From: Carposina sasakii
Lineage: Eukaryota > Arthropoda > Insecta > Lepidoptera > Carposinidae
Assembly: GCA_014607495.2 (NCBI GenBank)
Contig: CP053160.1
Coordinates: forward strand, 9,920,001-9,984,000
Length of the DNA stretch: 64,000 bases
Direction of reading: 5' to 3'
Of this stretch, positions 43,245 through 55,688 are shown in pieces. How positions within the stretch are numbered: position 1 is the stretch's first letter; each line of letters begins with the position of its first letter. The position numbers and the translations under genes are program-made. Under the pieces are notes generated by a model. That model was not told the origin of the DNA, searched no databases, and saw nothing but the letters and a program-made list of their open reading frames with translations.

Positions 43245-46200
43245 ATGTCGTCAAGGATGAGGTATTTACCCATACACAAAGAAACGAAGAAACCTCCAGC
43301 TTATATTATGGTGAACTCATTTAGTAACTTATTCCAGACATGCGATGCAAGGTCTTACAAAAGTTTCTTACAAACTTTATTTAAAAAAATGAATAGGGTA
43401 GAGTCTACCTACTTACTCAACCTTGCTGGTTCTCCTGTGGTCTTATCGCGTTTATCATCATATCTCAAATTACATCATATCTCAAATTACTTACCCTTGT
43501 ACCTATGGGTACCTAGTACACAATTTAGTGTCCTGTAGGTATTCATCTTTTCATTAGACAAGTACAAAAATACTCTCAACTTTAGTTCAGCTCTACATCT
43601 TTAGAGCTACGAAGCATAATTTTACCATAGTGCGTTTCATCAAATAATTCCTTTAAAATTAAATAATGGCTCTAGTTAGTGTATGACTGACTACATTGTC
43701 GGTGTTACTGCATACAAAAAGTCTTAGTTCCGAAATCAGGCATATGAGTTATTCCATGAAACTCGCCCCGATTCCTAACTTACAAAAGCGGTTGCAATGC
43801 GATAGCGAAAATTTGTGAGTGTGTGTATGCGCGAGGCTTGTGCGAGGCGTCGAGGCGTCCTCCCACGCCCCGCAAAAGCAGAGCGAAAGCAAACCGACGG
43901 CAAAAAGTACGTGAGTCACTTTCGCTTTGCTTCTGCAAGTTATGTAGGTAATCAGCCTACCCACTCCAGTGTAAACTTACGACAGGTGGAGGAACGTCTA
44001 CTCACTCGCAACTCCTGCATAGTGCTCACTCTGGCCGTCGGGTCATCTTTGGGCTTCAGTATCGCTTTCATACTGTTGACGTCTTCTGACATCGGCCGGA
44101 CGACCATCAAACCATACGTTTCTAACAGGTAATTGGATAAATTGATGCCCTAATTTAAATAAAATAAGGATAACCCAAATTGCTACTTGAGGTAAGTAGA
44201 CTTGCGCAAGATGCGCAAGATTAGCAAAGCAGCTCACTTGGTGGAAATGTTTCTGTGACTCGAAAAACTCTTAGGTATTTACCTACTAAGCCCCCTGGTC
44301 AAGTATTTCTAGATACATAATTAGTATCTAAGTACATGTTAGCACATATTGAAACATCTCTGACTTTAGTTGAAGTCTATTACTTGACATGAAATCAAAA
44401 TATAGCCACATACACGTGCCATTTTAGCTGTGATCTTGTTCCTTCTCCCCGTAAAGTAGCGCTTTACTAGAATTTACTGAATGGCAGAAAGAGACCATGA
44501 TGTTATACATTTCAGCTCGGTTGAGGCATATTATCACCCTCACCAAAACCGATTCGTCGCAGATGAGCTCAAGAAGCAGATACGTATCCTATGCTGGATC
44601 ATGACCTGCCCAGAGAATCATGATAAAAAAGCAAAACACGTAAAAGACACCTGGGGAAAACGGTGTGATAAACTTATTTTTATTAGTAGTCAGTTTGGTA
44701 AGTTTCTTAAGTTTTATTATGTTTAAGAATAAACTTCCAGAACCAGAAGCGGGACTTCGTGCATCGGTTTTCGCGCATGCGGTACTCGTAAGAGTCGACT
44801 CAAGAACCCGACTAAAGGGGGCGTTCTCTCAGACGATAACCTGAACACAGGTCATTTACATCTGGCTCTGCTATTCTAAACGTACCTGTAGGATCTCTTT
44901 CGTTTTCCTGTAGTTCTGGCTATTCCCTTTAGAGAACACAGCCATATCTATATGTACATAATGAGGTATGTATAGAGAATAAAATGCTAAATCCCATCTT
45001 AAAATTCGTTTATTCACATGCTGTTCACATGACATTCTTTAACAGATGAAACGCTGCCCACGGTCAATTTGTCGGTCCCTGAAGGGAAAAACTATCTTTG
45101 GGGTAAGACCAAAGAGGCCTTCCGCTACGTTTATGAGCACCATCGGAAGGACGCCGAATGGTTCCTGAAGGCTGATGACGATACGTAGGTAGACAGGTTT
45201 TTAAATCGGAGATACGTACGTCGATACTAAAATATTTGTGGAGAATTTACTGGGATAGCACATACTACACCATATTATGTACTTACCTACTACTGCAGAA
45301 GTTCATGAGCTGCCAGTAACCTATTTTAAGTTTGTCTAATAATATTATAGCACTGACTTTGCTTAAACTTTCCCACCGTCATAGTAAAGAAGCTAACAGA
45401 GGAATTCCTCCCCTACCGTCACAAGTCTCCTGCTGCCGCTTGCAATAGCCAACAATAATGTTAAAGTTGTCTAAGGTTTTCTAATATGACGTATGTATTA
45501 TTGTTTCAGATACGTCATAATAGAAAACCTAAGATACTTGTTGGCGGACTACGATACAAGGGAACCACTTTACGTTGGCTGCAAATTCCATCCAAACATG
45601 CATCAGGTGAGTCAACAGGGAGGTACCAACTGCACGACATTGTTAAAAATAGAATAACAGGTTAGAACCATTGCGTAGGGCATAAGATATTCATCTTCAG
45701 GGCAGGGGAAGCTTTGCTCAGGATATACATAATATGTTATGTCCCAGAGGGTTGACATCTATATGACAGCAGGTTTCAAATAACTACGTCGGATTCTTCA
45801 AGAATGAGATTTATGCTTAAAATTAATAGGTGAGGGGTTTTATACCAGAGTGCGTGTTTTATACCAGGGTGACGTTAATGAATGGGGTAATGAAATGACG
45901 AATGTTGGATCCAGAATGTATTGCTGCTCTCGAGTATTCTGAATTTATACTAGGGTAGTAAACAAGTGCTCGGGATGGTAGGGGTGATCCTTCGGGTTAC
46001 GCTTATCATCTCGATTCCCGAAAAGAATATTTTATTAGATTCTAAGTAAAGGGGCAAAGTGATTATAAATTATATCTTAATTGCTTCTAATGATGATAGG
46101 ACAAATAATTTATGGGTGTGTTGTTAAAAATAAGGTTAAAGGTTATTTAAGCGGGATGCTTTGTGCGCGATATTTAAGGCGAAGTATGGGATATAGATGT

Positions 46201-47931
46201 GTACCTAACTAATATCGTATACCTACATAATCACCTTTTAGCTAACTGATGGTTTCAAAGAGTCTGTGGCTTTCAGTAGATACCGTACTTATAGGTTTAA
46301 TGATAGACAGGGTAATAACCCTACCCAAGCTATTTCTTTAACTAGGGACAGTAGGTAAGTACATTATATACTTTACGTTAATTAGTATCCTATCGTATGA
46401 CCCAAATTAGAGACTCGATATCATTATGTACATTTTACATGATTGTATGAACATTCCTGAGTTGTATACTCATACAAATTGTCTATAATACTCGTTTGTA
46501 GAAAAATAAATATAGATAGCTTCTATTATAGTGGCCCATTTTAATAGTGTTCTCCTTCTTGCCTCCCTAATCACGTAATACGACCTTACCAAGAGTTTCA
46601 TGTACGGCGGCGCGGGCTATGTTCTAAGTCGTGGAGCATTGCACCGGTTCGTGAACATGGGCCTGCCTTCACCGCACTTGTGCAGATCCACCTTATATGG
46701 CGGCCATGAAGACGCTGAAATTGGTGAGTGTAAACTGACTGGATGCCATGGTAAGAAAATACTGAGTAAGGAAACCTGACCCACGGTAATAACGCTGCAC
46801 ATTTGATGACTCTTAGGAAAGACATCCACATTTCTATCACGCACTTTTCCAATATGTTTAATTTGGTACAATAGGTATGGATAACTCAGATAGAAAACTA
46901 GAAGTGAGATTTAAATTATAATCAGATTGAATTAGCTTAGACCAGTAACATTAAATATTATGTCGATCGAATCGAAGAGGTTCATCAGAATCGAAGAGGT
47001 TTGCTCCAATAGGATTACCTATATCATGTGATGAATCCGCTCTTGGTGGAAATGTTCCGACAACTAACACCAAATGCGAAACGTGTTACTTAGTGTCTGT
47101 TTCATAGTGTAACTCCTACTGGTATCAGAACTATAATTCTTCGTATGAACTAAAGATAATGTAGTCATTTACATAGTAAGTAGCGCTCTCATTCCAAGTA
47201 ACTATTTGATGAAACGCACTCTACAGATACCTGACATTCATCACTTCCACTTCCAGGCGTATGCCTCTCGCGGCTTGGCGTGCAAATGGTGGACACTCGA
47301 GACCACCTCAAGCGCGGTCGATTTTTCCCCTTCAAACCTGAAGAACACTTGTCCGGAGACATAAAAGAAGAAGGTACCTTTAGATGGCGGCCACTTATCT
47401 ACGCGGAATCTTATTGGGTAAATAACTTGGGTGTATCCCGGGGTATGTAAAATAGTAGGGTGTGGGTATGTAAAGCGAAATTCTTTGATCAACCCCTTCT
47501 GTTTTCCTGTATTCCTTAATATATATGAATAAATTCAATGATATTTAGCGAACTGGCAGCAGTCTCACTCAGTCCCTAAATCTTGGTATACAGAAATTTC
47601 ATTAAAATCGATGCAGCGCAATCTGGATCTAGCTAGCACGGACTACCACAGACAGACCTACACATACCTATACTGATATATTGAAAATCGGTATAAACAT
47701 ACTAACAGTATTTAGTATATTTAGTCCTTTTCATTTCAGGGTCGAAACTGTTGTTCCGAGTACGCAGTATCTTTCCACCACATTCCTCCCGAGCAGATGT
47801 ATGAGATGGACTACTTCATCTACAATCTACAACCGTATGGGATCTCGTATGGAGTGGGAAACTTACCTAACTTGCTTAGAAGTGACGCCGAAGTTACTGA
47901 GCCTACAAAAAACCAAAGTTCTCAACCTTAA
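43245..47931 (+). CDS. C1GALT1-like: Core-1 beta-1,3-galactosyltransferase-like, array copy 1
   Basis: Exons 43245-43310, 43986-44128, 44492-44697, 45046-45184, 45510-45606, 46594-46723, 47257-47417, 47740-47931 join in phase to 377 aa. It is a GT31 type II Golgi protein: short cytoplasmic tail, signal anchor at about 31-52 ('[20 protein letters not shown]'), then '[13 protein letters not shown]' and '[17 protein letters not shown]'. The metal-binding DDD is at 182-184 in '[20 protein letters not shown]', followed by '[18 protein letters not shown]', 'HEDAEIG', '[16 protein letters not shown]' and '[19 protein letters not shown]'. The family transfers Gal from UDP-Gal to GalNAc-Ser/Thr (core 1, T antigen). 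The DxD and acceptor-side blocks look intact. The first exon has a GTGAAC donor and is the least sure part. Which acceptor this paralogue uses cannot be read from sequence. Confidence 0.88.
43780..43946. mobile_element. Family G hairpin MITE, degenerate copy
   Basis: 'aaaatttgtgagtgtgtgta'+'tgcgcgagg' and 'tttcgctttgcttctgcaag' sides around 'cgtcctcccacgccccgc'. It lies in intron 1 of array copy 1, 39 bases before exon 2. Confidence 0.5.
44750..44950. repeat. Family A repeat in array copy 1, intron 3
   Basis: 'ggtactcgtaagagtcgact' and 'ttctctcagacgataacctg' followed by 'cctgtagttctggctattcc'. Reverse orientation. Confidence 0.5.
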
Positions 47932-48339
47932 TATATGAACTTGTAGCGGAAGCACCTATCGGGCGCAAGACAGCACCACCAATCCGATAAACAAAAACTA
48001 GTGGCCGGTGGGGCCCCGGAAGCGCTTCCCTCTTCACTACCCCACATACTTAAGAGAGCTATGAGATTAAAGTTGTATAGTATCTACAATTTGTTTTCCA
48101 TAAATGATGACCTGTCCTGGTACTGTGCTGATGCGGGGCTGCATCTCCATGCATGTCGGAAGAGTCGACTGAGGAACTTGGGCATTCTCTTAGGCGATAA
48201 GCTAGCAACCTATCACTGATTAACATCTGTTCCCGCTATGCCAACCGTGACTGTGGAGCCTCCCTTGGTCCTGCAGTTTTGTGTACCCTATTGATCAACC
48301 TACCTACCTACATATAATATACCTACGTATCTATAAAGG

Positions 48340-48605
48340 TTCTTTTATGATGCTGCTCTCGGAGTGAAAAAAAAAGTGTAATACTACAGGTGCTTCTCTT
48401 CCCGGGCATACTGTACAAGTCAGTAGAGGGACAATAGGGTCTTGTTGTTTTATAGGCGATGGGCTGACCACCTGTCACTACTAACCGAACTTGTACATCT
48501 CAACTATACCCTCAAAATTGGTCAGAAGTGGCACCATGTGGTTCTATTGGCCTCTTGGTGCTCTGATAAAGGCGTGATTATATATATGCGTGTATGTATC
48601 AATAA
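48340..48605. repeat. Family D element, variant copy
   Basis: 'gatgctgctctcggagtgaa' then 'cccgggcatactgtacaagt' and 'gataaaggcgtgattatata'. One of three copies with the same variant 5' part. Confidence 0.5.
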
Positions 48606-48734
48606 AGGTTCGTCACCGACATGTTTGCTCCAATTAGGAAGCCTTCGTTTTCGCGCGTTCGTCAAGTCACGTGATGTATTCCAATCGCTATTGGTGGAAG
48701 TGTGACATAGAACGTCGATGCTAAACAATGTTAT

Positions 48735-49123
48735 ACAGGGTGTTTTTTCGTTGCCACCCTTAACGAAGAGTACATACTTTATACATCAAATAAAGTAAGT
48801 TTATGCCGAAAAAAAATGCTGGGAAACGATGTAAATTTTTTTGTTTTTTTTTTATTTTATTACTTGATCGGGCGAAATTTATAGTGCCCAATGTTTATGT
48901 TAGTTTTTTCATAGACAGATATTAATTATTTCTTGTGAGAAAGATCTTGCTACGCGCGTCTATGTGCATTTATGCAGAAAAACGCAGTCTATTTATTCAA
49001 CTTTAGACCCTAATATCTTGGGAACCAGACACTTCCCAGCTATGCTTCCATGGAGAAAAATGATCGTGATGATGAGGAGATTTCGTAATTTTCGGGAACG
49101 TTGACGACCAAAAATCACCCTGT
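48735..49123. mobile_element. Family B MITE-like element, copy 3 (inverted relative to copy 1)
   Basis: 'acagggtgttttttcgttgc' to 'cgaccaaaaatcaccctgt'. Intact at both ends. Confidence 0.65.
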
Positions 49124-50789
49124 ATTGTCTAAGCATTGCTCATTGGGTCATCCATCATCTACGCCGTATCATGGCCGTGTTGATACGGGCCTTCACTAGA
49201 ATACATCAGCTGTTGACTTAGGAATTTAGGAGTGTTCTCTCAGGCGACGAGCTAGTAACTTGTCATAGATCTCTAACATCAGGCCCCGCTATGATAAATG
49301 TGGCTGCAGGATATCCTTAGGGATTATGCGGTTCTGGCAACCTCATTTTGGGAAGCATACGGCTATATGTAAGAATTTTATTATGGTCGTGCTAGACGCT
49401 AAAAAATAATGTTTGTTTTAAAAAGCATTGCATTCAAATTTTTATGAACCGTGTAATTTAACGTAATTTTTAATCAACTTTGTGAAGTAAGACTAACCTA
49501 ACCCAGGTTAGGTACATGACAAAATGTCTTCCTCAACGCGATACATTCCTATCGTCAGTACAAAAAGTCATACGAAACCTCAAGTAAGTTATCATGGTTG
49601 CCACGTCATTAACATCCTGTATGAAAAAATTGTGAAAAAGTCAGTCCGTGTATCACTAAAGACTAAAGGCCAAAACCGAGATACTCGTATATTTAAACCT
49701 AAACGTAAAATTGGCCCAACCTGTCCAGCCATTTATGTTAAGAACGGAGAGAGATAGACCTGACTAAGGTTAGGTTTACGTGTGACGTTCAGAATCGACC
49801 CTATTGTTTGTCCAAACCTTACCTATTTACTCATGACTTTTTTCAAAATAAATATATGTACATAATAGGTTCCCTTTTCCTATAGTTTTTACTATCTCTT
49901 ACGAATTCTATGTTTCCACTTTCAATTCATACTGGTAGCGGAATGTTTCAGAGACATCCTACTAAAAGTTTAGTATAACTGGGGTCTTAAACAAAGTTCT
50001 ATAGTACGAGTATTACCATTATCTGTGTTAAGGTGTTAGTCGAACCCATCAACACCACAATAAACAAGTAATATAAAAGCTTCTTACAGGTAGAACAGCT
50101 GATCGGTGACAGTTGCAGTTTTTTCCTAACGCTAATGTGTGGGATATTTATTGGCTTCAGCTTTGCATACGTAGTTTTAACACTATCTGAATACGGCCTG
50201 GACGAAGTCTTGTACAATAATAAAAGGTAAGTGATAAAAAAGCTATTATAATTGCACCTATGCTGATGCGGAGCTTCACTAGAATACATCAGCTGCATCA
50301 CCTTCCGTGGATGTCGTAAGAGTCAAATAAGGAACTGAGGCAGTCTCTTAGGCGATAACCTAGAAACTTGTCACTGATTTACATCTGACCCCGCTACTCT
50401 ACAGAGTAGGCCTAGCTATGTACAACTGTAGCCTTCCTTCTTATGCTAAAATGATGATAACAGACAGACTGTGAAACATCAAGTAACTTTCAGAGAATCC
50501 GAAGATCGGAATCTCGATGAACACCCAATAGTAAGTGTCGCACAGCACGGCGAAGATGAACCAGCCCATAGAGTTGAAAACCGGTCAGTTGCCGACGAAA
50601 TCATGAAAGAAGTACGCGTTCTGTGCTGGGTCATGACATATCCCTGATAATCATCAGAAAAAAGCCATCCACGTGAAGGAAACTTGGGGGAAACGATGCA
50701 CGAAACTTCTCTTTATGAGTACAGCATATGGTAAGATTTAATAAAGTTTATGTATAATAAACCAATAAACCTAATACATACGGGCACGT

Positions 50790-50965
50790 AGGCAGGGCCG
50801 GCCCGCCCATACGGCGAACGGAGCAGTAGCTCCAGGCGCCAACTCCTAGAGGGCGCCTAAATGGTAAAGATATAGGTATATATTATTAGGAGCAAACAGG
50901 AGAGGCGCCATAATTGGATCTCGCTCCATTTTAAAATTAACTTCGGGCCGGCGGCGGCGCTGGAC
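50790..50965. repeat. GC-ended repeat, copy 1 of an inverted pair
   Basis: 'cagggccggcccgcccatac'+'ggcgaacggagcag' to 'cgccataattggatctcgct'. The reverse complement, nearly unchanged, is at 59238-59397 in the neighbouring paralogue. Intron 3 of copy 2. Confidence 0.6.
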
Positions 50966-53888
50966 GTAGGTATAAAAAGCAACGGTCGATTTGTGTTATC
51001 ACTTGACAGATTGAAGCATTCATAGTAAGCACCGGTAACGTGTATTCTATGGAGTTGGGATGTGTATTCACACTTTACCTACTCCCACATGCAAACCATA
51101 TCTGAAAGTACGCAGCCATGTATAACGAGCCGCCATTATGATGCTTCAATTTGTATAGTGACAGCACGGTCCGTTGTTGTTCTTTATACTTTCATAACAT
51201 ATACCTATAGACACGGCTGTATTCCCGAAATAGAGTAGCCAAAACTGCAGGATCATAGGTAAGATTCCACAGTCACGTTCAGCATTGCGGGGACAGATGT
51301 AAATGATCTGTGACAAGTTGCTAGCCAATACCCTCGTTACATTGATCTACCTCCACAGGCCCGTCGTTCAAAGGTAATGGTGAAATGCACTCTAAGATTT
51401 TGTCTTCATAAGTCTGATCAAGGCATTTGTGACAGCAGTAGACAGCGTGTAAATTGTTTTTTTTTAATATCAGATATAAAGCTGCCGACAGTGAAGTTAC
51501 ATGTCGACGAAGGTCATGAGCATCTATGGGGAAAGATGAAGGAGGCTTTCAGCTATGTGTATGAACACCATCGAAATGATGCTGACTGGTTTCTTAAGGC
51601 CGATGATGATACGTAAGTACACAGGAAACGGACAGGATACGGACTATTTTGTTTGCATGCTGCATAAAGGGTGATTTTTACAGGGTGTGAGTCAAACAGA
51701 AGGGGTAATGTTAACCTGAAATGCTATGAATATCGCCCACAGTTCCGGATAGGTTATCCAATAGGAAATAGCAAGTGATGAAACTGGCACTTAATGTTTT
51801 CAGTATTTATTTAAAGATGATGATGGATGTTTAAGACCAGAGTATACGAGTTTTATTTTAAAAAGCAGATCATGACTACATAGTGGTAGATACTGCAATT
51901 TATTATATCTGCCTGTATTTTGTATTTTAGTTGTTATTATTATTTTAAATGTTTTTATTTAAATAATTTAAAAGTTTTCATTTTATATATTATTTGGGCA
52001 CTACCTTCAAACTGTTCTCCACCAGTACTGGTTAACTGGAAGAGAATGCTATGTAGCATTAAGTTCGCCTTTGTATAACTTTATAGTGCAATAAAGAATT
52101 TTCTATCTATCTATCTATGGAGGAATCCCTCTGTGAGAGGGTTTGCTCATATTTCTGTCAGAATCGTTAGTTCAGATCTTGGGGAATTGCTATAATTTTT
52201 TCCAAAAGAAGCTGATCAAAGAAAAACGTTTGATAGATGATATGAGAAATTATTATCCTATTTCAGATATGTCATATTAGAAAACCTGAGATACATGTTA
52301 GCGGATTACGATACCAGAGACCCACTGTTTATTGGCTGCAAAGTTCACCCAAGCATGTCTAAGGTCAGTCCACAGTGTGACGGCTCTATCTCCTAACTCT
52401 CGTTTGTACTTATCATACACGAACCACTATTAAAGTCCAGTCTTCACATACTACCTTTATCATTATTTTTGAAGGAAAATACTCCCTAGAAACAGGCAAA
52501 GTTCACCATAAATATAAGTACAAGATAACATCATGTCTAGTATGTTAGTTCCCTGTAGCCGCGTGGTCCGATTTAAAACATAATTTTTCGATCGAAGCAA
52601 TAGAACCAATCTCTATGACCATCGAAACGTTTACTCTAATATGAAGCCTCCATTTACGAGCGTTTGTCAAGTTGGTGGGAGTGTTACATAATGTGTAGGT
52701 ACATAACGGCCAGCAAAGCCATACTGTTACATTGTCTACTCACCCGGCTCAAGAAGTACCATACATTGAAGAGTGTATGAAGAATATCACGAAAATCAAA
52801 ATCAGACCCGTAACAAATAGAAGAAATATCTGTGTTCTTTAACTAACCTCTCGGGAAAGAGACGTGATTTTAGGTAATGTAATTTTGTGTGTCTTCATGT
52901 TATAGATTCCATGGTAAAAGTTAACTTGTTCTTATCAAAATATGTGGCAAAATGCAATAAAACACTCACTAGCGGATCTCCTTATTCCACTAACTATGCT
53001 TTATTTTCACCTCAAGACGTACATGTACGGCGGATCGGGGTTCGTGCTGAGTCGTGCAGCGCTGGACCGCTTCGTGAACCTGGGACTGCCGTCTCCGCAC
53101 TTGTGTCAGGCCAGCTCCGATGGCTTTGAGGACGCGGAAATAGGTGAGTAACCTGGCGGAATCCCCTTTACGAAAAAGGTAGGTACGGGTGGCCCCTGGT
53201 GGCCCATATTCCGATACTCGTATTACGACGCGAACGAGGAGTGATGGTGAAATTTTGTTAATCTAACTACTAAAATAGAATTTTGTTACCGTTCGTCTTC
53301 TATTTTCAAGAAAGGCATTTGATATTGGCAAAACACTTGCGATTCGCCCACTACTGAAAGACCCCCGTTTACCCTAGAACCTGACGATTCATGCTTGCGT
53401 TTATGTAACTACAGTCGTAGCTTGACTTATCTTCCTGTGTCCTCTAGATGGGGCAGAAAGTATCCACAGATCTCCGTCATTCCGTTCGGGTCTGAGCTAC
53501 GCGTTTTAATTGGCTCCAGATCTTCCCTACTTTCTACACCTCTGCAATGACCCTCCGTTGCCAAGTCTGTTTAGGATGACCACGTTCACGTTTCCCTTGG
53601 GGGTTTCAAGCCAGGGCTTGTGTCTGTATGTGGTTCTCCCCCCTTCGAAGCGTGATGCAGATCAAGTTTTATTTGCAGCGTTAGACATTCGCAGCTTAGA
53701 TCAGTTTTAAATGCTTTCAGGAGTATGCCTGGCCCGCCTTGGGGTTAAAATGGTGGACACTCGCGATCAGTTCAAACGCGGTCGCTTCTTACCTTTCAAA
53801 ACAGAAGATTTCTTGTCTGCTGACAGAGAAAGGATAATGAGTTCATCGCGGCCTGTCAATGCTACAGCAAATATGGTAAGAACTAGAT

Positions 53889-54016
53889 ACACACACACAC
53901 ACACACACACACACTCACTCACTCACTCACTCACTCACTCACTCACTCACTCACTCACTCACTCACTCACTCACTCACTCACACACACTCACATAGATAT
54001 GTGTGTGTGTGTGTGT
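53889..54016. repeat. Compound microsatellite (CA)n-(CTCA)n-(CA)n-(GT)n
   Basis: About 25 bases of CA, then about 70 bases of tandem CTCA, a short CA run, 'tagat', and a GT run. The CA and GT ends are complementary. It begins 14 bases after exon 7 of array copy 2. Confidence 0.9.
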
Positions 54017-54442
54017 TCCCGAAATGGGGTAGACAGAACTGTAGGATTTTAATCCTGATTCCACAGCCACGTTTAGAAATACAATAATCAAAGTAATTAC
54101 ACGAGTTACTAATGCTGTGCATGCCTTATTTTAATATAAAGTGATACCTTATGTTTCATCTCATTTTATTTTCAGGTAGTACATCAATGTTGTTCGGACC
54201 ACGCGATATCCTTTCATCCCATACGAGCAAAACAGATGTACGAGATGGACTACATCACCTACCACTTGCGACCATACGGCATCGCTTATAATGGCGGAGA
54301 TTTACCCAAATCACTCAGAAATACCACAGATCATGTAGTCACTGAGCGTAGTAAAACTTCAGAGCATGACAAACTTACATTACGTACCAAGTTAAAACCT
54401 AGTAATAGATGAAGTTTGACAACTTATTGAATTTATTTAAAT

Positions 54443-54785
54443 ACAGGGTGTTTTTTTGTGGCCACCTTTAACGAAGGGTACGTACTCTATACATGAAATA
54501 AAGTAGGTTTATGCCAAAAAAAGTTAAAATTCCTTGATTGTGCGAAATTTATAGTGTCTAGTGTTTATGTTAGTTTTTTTATAGACAGATATTAATAATT
54601 TTTTGTGAAAAAATCCTGCTACGCGCGTCTATGTGCATTTATGCAGAAAAACGCAGTCTATTTACTCAACTTTGGACCCTAATATTTTGGAAACCAGACA
54701 CTTCCCAGGTATGCTTCCATGGAGAAAAATGATCGTGATGATGAGGAGATTCCGTAGTTTTCGGGAACGTTGACGACCAAAAATC
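54443..54785. mobile_element. Family B MITE-like element, copy 4
   Basis: Begins 'acagggtgtttttttgtggc' 31 bases after the copy 2 stop codon and ends 'gacgaccaaaaatca' without the final CCTGT. The right tip is lost where a LINE-like segment begins. Confidence 0.6.
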
Positions 54786-55149
54786 ATAAAATAATTTAGC
54801 CTCGCCATCCAGCGGGGCAATGGCAAAAGTCTGGCCTTTTAGCCACGTTGTCAGCTGTGGAGGGAGGAGTTGCAGGCTATATTTTATTTAATATGTTCTA
54901 GATTAAAGTTTTTAATATAAATAAATATAATACTATTTTGTACCTAATAATAATGAACATAACGGATGGTGTAATTAAAATTGACCTATATAATATAAAT
55001 CCGTAATTGAGTTTAATATTTCAATCTGCCTAGCTACCACACTAAAAAAAATATGTTACTGTGCTCAAAAGCGTCATAACGTTATTTGTAAATTAATTAA
55101 AATCTTCAACAACGTTTTACCGTTAAACAAAAAACTTTTGCATTTATAA

Positions 55150-55407
55150 TAGATAGATCTGAAACCGTAGCAAATTCGAAACTCCAGGACCTGACCCACC
55201 GCCGTAAAATTGCTGCCCTTGTCAGTGTTTTACAGGATGCACTTTGGAGAGTGTGCGTGGGAACTTCACAATACAGTTCCACCAGCCCCTTTTCACCATC
55301 GTGATACTAGACGCAGACTAGCGTATCACCCTTATGTTGTTGATATCCCAGCCATCCGCACCAAACGTTATGCTAACTCGTTTGTAATGCGAACGGCTAA
55401 GAAATAA
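55150..55407 (+). pseudogene. Non-LTR retrotransposon ORF2 C-terminal fragment
   Basis: The frame encodes 'VFYRMHFGECAWEL' and 'AYHPYVVDIPAIRTKRYANS' followed by 'FVMRTAKK'. These are the usual last parts of lepidopteran LINE ORF2 proteins beyond the reverse transcriptase. It is cut at both ends. The segment at 54800-54890 ('tcgccatccagcggggcaat', 'gtcagctgtggagggaggag') is also LINE-like and may belong to the same insertion. Confidence 0.65.
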
Positions 55408-55688
55408 GCTCTCCATTTTACCTGCTTTATTCTTGGTGTAATAAATAATAAACTATTTTTTTAGTATATGATGCAGTTAGTATTAATATAATTCTTAGTA
55501 ATTTAGAATGGGATTAGATAATACCTACTCGTACCTATGAGTCTTGGAATAAAAACCATGATTAACTTAGCTCAAAATAATAGAAAAATTATTATTCTTT
55601 TATGATCCATAAAATTTTATGGATTTTAATCCAATTCCAAATCAGGATAAGTAGTACTCATATCGCAAGCATATCGTAGTAGTAAAAA

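Larger units (their letters stand above)
47932..49523. other. Spacer between array copies 1 and 2
   Basis: Holds family A fragments (about 48125-48260 and 49185-49345), a family D variant (48340-48605) and family B copy 3 (48735-49123). No additional exon of the glycosyltransferase family is seen. Confidence 0.55.
49524..54412 (+). pseudogene. C1GALT1-like: Core-1 galactosyltransferase-like, array copy 2, frameshifted in exon 3
   Basis: Exons 49524-49583, 50090-50226, 50494-50730, 51474-51612, 52267-52363, 53017-53143, 53721-53875, 54176-54412 show the same layout as copies 1 and 3, with good GT-AG ends. Exon 3 is 237 bases, one more than the phase allows. After 'RVLCWVMT' the frame gives Tyr-Pro-stop at about 50638-50646, where the other copies have TCPENH or similar; one extra C in 'tatccctga' explains it. 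Past that point the shifted frame reads on normally ('[15 protein letters not shown]'). Later exons keep '[12 protein letters not shown]', 'MYGGSGFVLSRAALDRFV' and 'LRPYG'. The conserved Cys of that block is also Tyr here. The absence of other damage points to a very young null allele, a polymorphism or a sequencing error. Without the extra base it would be about 395 aa. Confidence 0.85.
54413..55688. other. Spacer between array copies 2 and 3
   Basis: Contains family B copy 4, LINE remains (54800-54890 and 55150-55407) and AT-rich DNA. The first AATAAA after the copy 2 stop (54497-54502) lies inside the family B element. Confidence 0.5.

Noticed and set aside
43815..44132. 105-codon ORF as a single-exon gene
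   Set aside because: The first half is a family G MITE. Only the part from 43986 is coding, as exon 2 of array copy 1.
44471..44491. Alternative acceptors for exon 3 of array copy 1 at 44471 or 44488
   Set aside because: Both lead to an in-frame stop after joining exon 2. Only 44492 keeps the frame.
53889..54016. Tandem CTCA units as a CRISPR-like array
   Set aside because: The units are 4 bases with no spacers. It is a microsatellite in a eukaryotic intron.
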